Below are positions 16,559 to 19,079 of a DNA stretch of 19,079 nt, one piece after another (position 1 is the stretch's first letter; each line of letters opens with the position of its first letter). The translations under genes and the position numbers were made by a program. Location: contig JAISSC010000132.1 in the NCBI GenBank assembly GCA_031273305.1, positions 1-19,079 of the forward strand. The letters are read 5' to 3'. The notes beneath the pieces were generated by a model, which saw only the letters and a list, made by a program, of their open reading frames with translations, was not told where the DNA came from and did not search any database. The DNA comes from Flavobacteriaceae bacterium. Its GTDB lineage: Bacteria; Bacteroidota; Bacteroidia; Flavobacteriales; Weeksellaceae.

Positions 16559-18505
16559 TCAGGTTTTATATTTATCGATCAGGTAAAATATTCTCAGTAT
16601 CTCGCTAACGCTCCATGCCTGAGATGGGCTTCCTCCCGGATGATGGGGAGGGTTTCCGTCATAAACTTCACTGATGCTGCATATTCCATAATTGGTCATG
16701 TCTTCTTCAAAATGAGCGGCTATCTGTTTAGCTTCTTTACCAAAAGATTTTCCGGATAGTTTGAAGTTAGCTTCTACATAATGGCTTAATTGCCACACCC
16801 AAACGGTTCCCTGATGGTATGCCAAATCCCGTTCGGTCTGGTCTCCTTTATATATTCCCTTATAATCGGGATGGTTGGGAGAAAGAGTGCGTAATCCTTT
16901 AGGGGTCAGTAATTTTTTTCTTATAATAGTTATCACATCGCTTTTTATCTCATCGTTTATAGGGCTGTAAGGCAGGGAAACGGCAATTATCTGGTTAGGT
17001 CTTATATCCAGATTCTGACCTTTTTCATCGACATAATCGGCTAAATATTTTACCTCGTCGTTCCAGAATGTTTTAATAAAACTGTCCTCAATGAGGGAAG
17101 GTAAATTTTCCCATTCCCGGATAAATTTATGGTCATTGTTTTTTCGTGCCAATTCAAGGGTAAATTGTACTGCATTATACCAAAGGGCATTTATTTCTAC
17201 GGCGTATCCTGTGCGTGGGGTTACGGGATTCCCATTGATAACGGCATCCATCCACGTAAGAGCTTTTCCTTTCTCACCCGCCCAAATCAACTTATTTTCA
17301 TGCATTTGGATATTGTGAAGATTTCCGCTTCTGAATGTTTCCAATACGGTTTTCATTTTTTTGCCGTAGCTTTTCCAGATGGTCTCAGGGTCATTTATAG
17401 CCTCTGCATATTTTTGAATAGCCCAGAAATACCACATAGGTGCATCTACGGAATTATAGGCGGCATTATGATTTTTCCCGATGTTTGGAAAAAGTCCGTT
17501 GTTTATTTCACGAGACATGGTATCCAGCACATCTTTACATGATTTTAAATCCGGTTCGGAACTGAGGGTAAGTCCCGGTAAGGCAATAAAAGTATCCCTT
17601 CCCCAACGTCCAAACCACGGATAACCGGCTATGATCTCCGTATCTTTACCTCTGTGGGTAATAAACTGGTTAGCGGAATTTTTTAAACAATTTAAAAAAT
17701 TATTTTTTGGAGGACGTGAGTTTAGTTCTTTGTTAAAATTGCGGGTTAGTTGAGAACTTTTTTCTTCCTTTAAAGAAGCGGAAAAAATAACGCTTTCTCC
17801 TTTTTTCATGGGTAATTCGAAATAACCCGGTGTCAATAGGTCTTCAGTATAGTCATAACCTCTTTCTTTTTCTTCCAAATATTCAAAGTTATAGTACCAG
17901 TCGGGATTGGAGATAAATGTATTGTTTTTATTTAGCTGCATGTGCAAAGTCGGGAATTTATCGTAAAGTTTAGAAGATATTCCCTTGTCTATTTCTACAT
18001 AAGAAGCATCGGCAAACCAGTTGGCTTTACTTAATTGATGCCTGTTCCTGAAAGCAAGAAAAGGGCGAAGCCTCAGAGTAGTGGGAGAGTGGGCGTCAAT
18101 TAAGGTATAGCGAATGAATATTTGATCCGAATCGTGGGTCATTACCAGTTCTTTTTTCAGAATCACTCCTCCTACGCGGTAGGTAATCGCAGGAGTGGGT
18201 TCATATTCAAAATCTATGATATATTTATGACCGCGAGGTTCATACACGCCCGGAAATCTATGTATCCCTAAATTGAAAGATTGATCGTGCTGGATTATCG
18301 TTTCGTCTAAGGAAGAGAGCAGGACAAAAATTTCTCCGTCAAATTGTTCAACAGGGCAAACCAATAATCCATGATATTTTCTTGTATTGCAGCATAGAAT
18401 AGTGGTATTCATATATCCGCCAGCCCTGTTAGTGCTTAGTATTTCGCGGGATAAGGAATACTCCAGATTTACTAATTTCTCCTTATTAAAAGTCAAATAG
18501 CTCAT
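16559..18505 (-). CDS. glycogen debranching enzyme (amylo-alpha-1,6-glucosidase, GH133-like)
   Basis: This 648-residue protein belongs to the bacterial/archaeal GDE family that hydrolyses alpha-1,6 branch stubs in glycogen. An N-terminal GDE_N beta-sandwich (about 15-240) carries STNRAGGY and NTRKYHGLLV. An (alpha/alpha)6 barrel (about 270-640) holds PWFGRWGRDTF at 296-306 with D304, YNSVDAPMW, GYAVEINALWYNA, RPNQIIAVSLP, YHQGTVWVW and the closing GGSPSQAWSVSEILR. These are the landmark segments of the family, all present and in order. I place the start at the ATG at 18505 (MSYLTF, as in relatives). The frame also allows a TTG two codons upstream at 18511. It is the first gene of the operon and would remove branches so that the linked GT35 phosphorylase can continue. 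Confidence 0.92.
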   Translation of the reverse strand: MSYLTFNKEKLVNLEYSLSREILSTNRAGGYMNTTILCCNTRKYHGLLVCPVEQFDGEIFVLLSSLDETIIQHDQSFNLGIHRFPGVYEPRGHKYIIDFEYEPTPAITYRVGGVILKKELVMTHDSDQIFIRYTLIDAHSPTTLRLRPFLAFRNRHQLSKANWFADASYVEIDKGISSKLYDKFPTLHMQLNKNNTFISNPDWYYNFEYLEEKERGYDYTEDLLTPGYFELPMKKGESVIFSASLKEEKSSQLTRNFNKELNSRPPKNNFLNCLKNSANQFITHRGKDTEIIAGYPWFGRWGRDTFIALPGLTLSSEPDLKSCKDVLDTMSREINNGLFPNIGKNHNAAYNSVDAPMWYFWAIQKYAEAINDPETIWKSYGKKMKTVLETFRSGNLHNIQMHENKLIWAGEKGKALTWMDAVINGNPVTPRTGYAVEINALWYNAVQFTLELARKNNDHKFIREWENLPSLIEDSFIKTFWNDEVKYLADYVDEKGQNLDIRPNQIIAVSLPYSPINDEIKSDVITIIRKKLLTPKGLRTLSPNHPDYKGIYKGDQTERDLAYHQGTVWVWQLSHYVEANFKLSGKSFGKEAKQIAAHFEEDMTNYGICSISEVYDGNPPHHPGGSPSQAWSVSEILRIFYLIDKYKT

Positions 18506-18710
18506 ATTCAAAAAGATTGTTTAGAGGAATAAAATATTTAGTCATAAAGTTAAGAAAAAATATAAGAATGTGTATCAAATTTTATGAAAAATATTTTTAT
18601 TTTTTAATTGTACGGTTACAAAATGGCAAACAAGCGGCATTTAACCACAGGTGCGGGGGATTTTTTAACCTGAGTTTGGGAAGGTATCCGAATAAAAAAT
18701 AGGCTGCTTT

Positions 18711-18724
18711 GACTTTTTGGACAG
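18711..18724. repeat. 14-nt word shared with the middle repeat region
   Basis: GACTTTTTGGACAG here matches 7201-7214 (GATTTTTTGGACAG) at 13 of 14 bases. In both places it leads into GC-rich palindromic sequence, so it may mark the edge of a dispersed element. Confidence 0.45.
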
Positions 18725-18785
18725 GCTCCGCCCTATCGTGAGATGTATCGCTTTCGCAGATGAAGCAGCGAGGAGGCACAATGTA

Positions 18786-18809
18786 GAGACGTCCCAATTT
18801 GGGCGTCTC
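18786..18809. repeat. hairpin GAGACG-T-CCCAA-T-TTGGG-CGTCTC
   Basis: The outer stem GAGACG/CGTCTC is perfect over 6 bp and the inner stem CCCAA/TTGGG over 5 bp, separated by one bulged T. The same words build the larger hairpin at 18988-19035, so both belong to one repeat family. Confidence 0.75.
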
Positions 18810-18867
18810 CACGTTATGTCGTTCACGTTATCATTGTCGATATTGCCACATTCTTTCCTGAACCGTT

Positions 18868-18885
18868 CAACCCCTTTCGGGGTTG
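18868..18885. repeat. hairpin CAACCCC-TTTC-GGGGTTG
   Basis: A perfect 7-bp stem with a TTTC loop, directly upstream of the 49-bp tandem repeat. There is no T-tract after it, so it is not called a terminator. Confidence 0.7.
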
Positions 18886-18890
18886 GAAAG

Positions 18891-18988
18891 TAGGGACGTT
18901 CCTGCGTGAGCGTCCAATATGAATAGCCCCCAATGAATATAGGGACGTTCCTGCGTGAGTGTCCAATATGAATAGCCCCCAATGAAAG
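18891..18988. repeat. 49-bp tandem repeat, two copies
   Basis: Two direct copies of a 49-base unit (18891-18939 and 18940-18988) differ at three positions. Each begins TAGGGACGTTCCTGCGTGAG and ends in a CCCCCAATGA stretch. In copy one, GGACG (18894-18898) can pair with CGTCC (18911-18915). In copy two the matching C is T, leaving a wobble. A third, diverged start (TAGAGACGT) follows exactly one period later at 18989 and leads into the larger hairpin. Confidence 0.85.
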
Positions 18989-19035
18989 TAGAGACGTCCC
19001 AATCTGGGTGTTTATACCCAAATTGGGGTCTCTAC
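18988..19035. repeat. 48-nt imperfect palindrome with GTAGAGAC / GTCTCTAC ends
   Basis: GTAGAGAC (18988-18995) pairs exactly with GTCTCTAC (19028-19035). Inside, CCCAAT (18998-19003) pairs with ATTGGG (19022-19027), and GGGT (19006-19009) with ACCC (19016-19019). Long GTAGAGAC...GTCTCTAC palindromes are, from general knowledge, dispersed intergenic repeats in several bacterial phyla including Bacteroidota. Confidence 0.75.
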
Positions 19036-19079
19036 ATAAACAACGGAGTCTATGCTTTACTTTCTTCTAATCTAAATTC

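Larger units (their letters stand above)
7489..18505 (-). other. five-gene glycogen metabolism operon
   Basis: Five minus-strand genes follow one another with gaps of 30, 17, 55 and 70 bases: debranching enzyme, GT4, GH57-like, GT3-GT35 fusion and branching enzyme. No opposing gene or clear terminator interrupts them, so a single transcript starting above 18505 is likely. The set covers elongation, branching, phosphorolysis and debranching of glycogen. No ADP-glucose pyrophosphorylase is present. AT-rich sequence upstream of 18505 has several imperfect -7 words on the minus strand, none strong enough to call. Confidence 0.75.
18506..19079. other. palindrome- and repeat-rich non-coding region at window end
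   Basis: No credible gene is seen in these 574 bases. The first 110 or so are AT-rich and probably include the glycogen operon promoter. From about 18620 onward the sequence becomes GC-richer and consists of hairpins and a tandem repeat. Two minus-strand open frames here (18597-18812 and 18665-19021) overlap each other and run through the repeats, so I regard them as spurious. No tRNA or rRNA is seen. Confidence 0.6.

Noticed and set aside
17129..17542. 137-codon plus-strand open frame opposite the debranching enzyme
   Set aside because: The minus-strand protein carries all family motifs in this stretch, so the plus-strand frame is incidental.
18665..19021. 118-codon minus-strand open frame in the right-end repeat region
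   Set aside because: It runs through the 49-bp tandem repeat and several hairpins, and its protein repeats with them (for example the GHSRRNVPIF and TQERPYF segments). It overlaps a second frame (18597-18812) in another phase. There is no family resemblance, so it reflects the repeats.
18840..19079. Tandem 49-bp units considered as a CRISPR array
   Set aside because: The copies abut with no unique spacers, there are only two full copies, and no cas genes are nearby.

Overview
The window comes from a low-GC member of the Bacteroidota. The evidence is the gene content and protein style: a DUF2520/KdsC pair, a GT3-GT35 fusion, a eukaryote-type branching enzyme, and promoter -7 words of the form TAnnTTTG. 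Shine-Dalgarno sites are also generally weak. I cannot place it below phylum with confidence. A Bacteroidales- or Flavobacteriales-like lineage fits.

Left part (about 1-7143, all on +). Housekeeping genes come first: dnaN (sliding clamp), pheT (PheRS beta chain), a DUF2520 Rossmann protein overlapping a KdsC-type HAD phosphatase, and a cardiolipin synthase-type phospholipase D. A 65-residue two-helix membrane protein of unknown function follows. The DUF2520-kdsC pair is not followed by maf, which I would expect there from Bacteroidota genomes.

Middle intergenic region (7144-7488). This sits between convergent genes. It is packed with GC-rich perfect hairpins arranged as a nested inverted repeat, with 10-bp inverted ends exactly 300 bp apart. 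It looks like a REP/MITE-type element.

Right part (7489-18505, all on -). This is a compact five-gene glycogen operon, transcribed in the order GH133-like debranching enzyme, GT4 glycosyltransferase, GH57 alpha-amylase-like protein, GT3 glycogen synthase/GT35 phosphorylase fusion, and GH13_8-type branching enzyme. Together these cover chain elongation, branching, phosphorolysis and debranching. No glgC or GT5-type glgA lies in the window; the GT3 module suggests a UDP-glucose route. The most notable protein is the GH57 member. It keeps the fold signatures, but the expected catalytic nucleophile Glu is Gly147, so it may be a non-catalytic or altered partner in glycogen handling. Two starts in this operon (debranching enzyme and GT4) are better placed at in-frame ATG codons slightly inside the longest open frames, which begin with TTG.

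Right end (18506-19079). This is non-coding sequence rich in palindromes. It holds a 49-bp tandem repeat, a GTAGAGAC...GTCTCTAC hairpin element and several smaller hairpins. It shares a 14-nt word with the middle repeat region.
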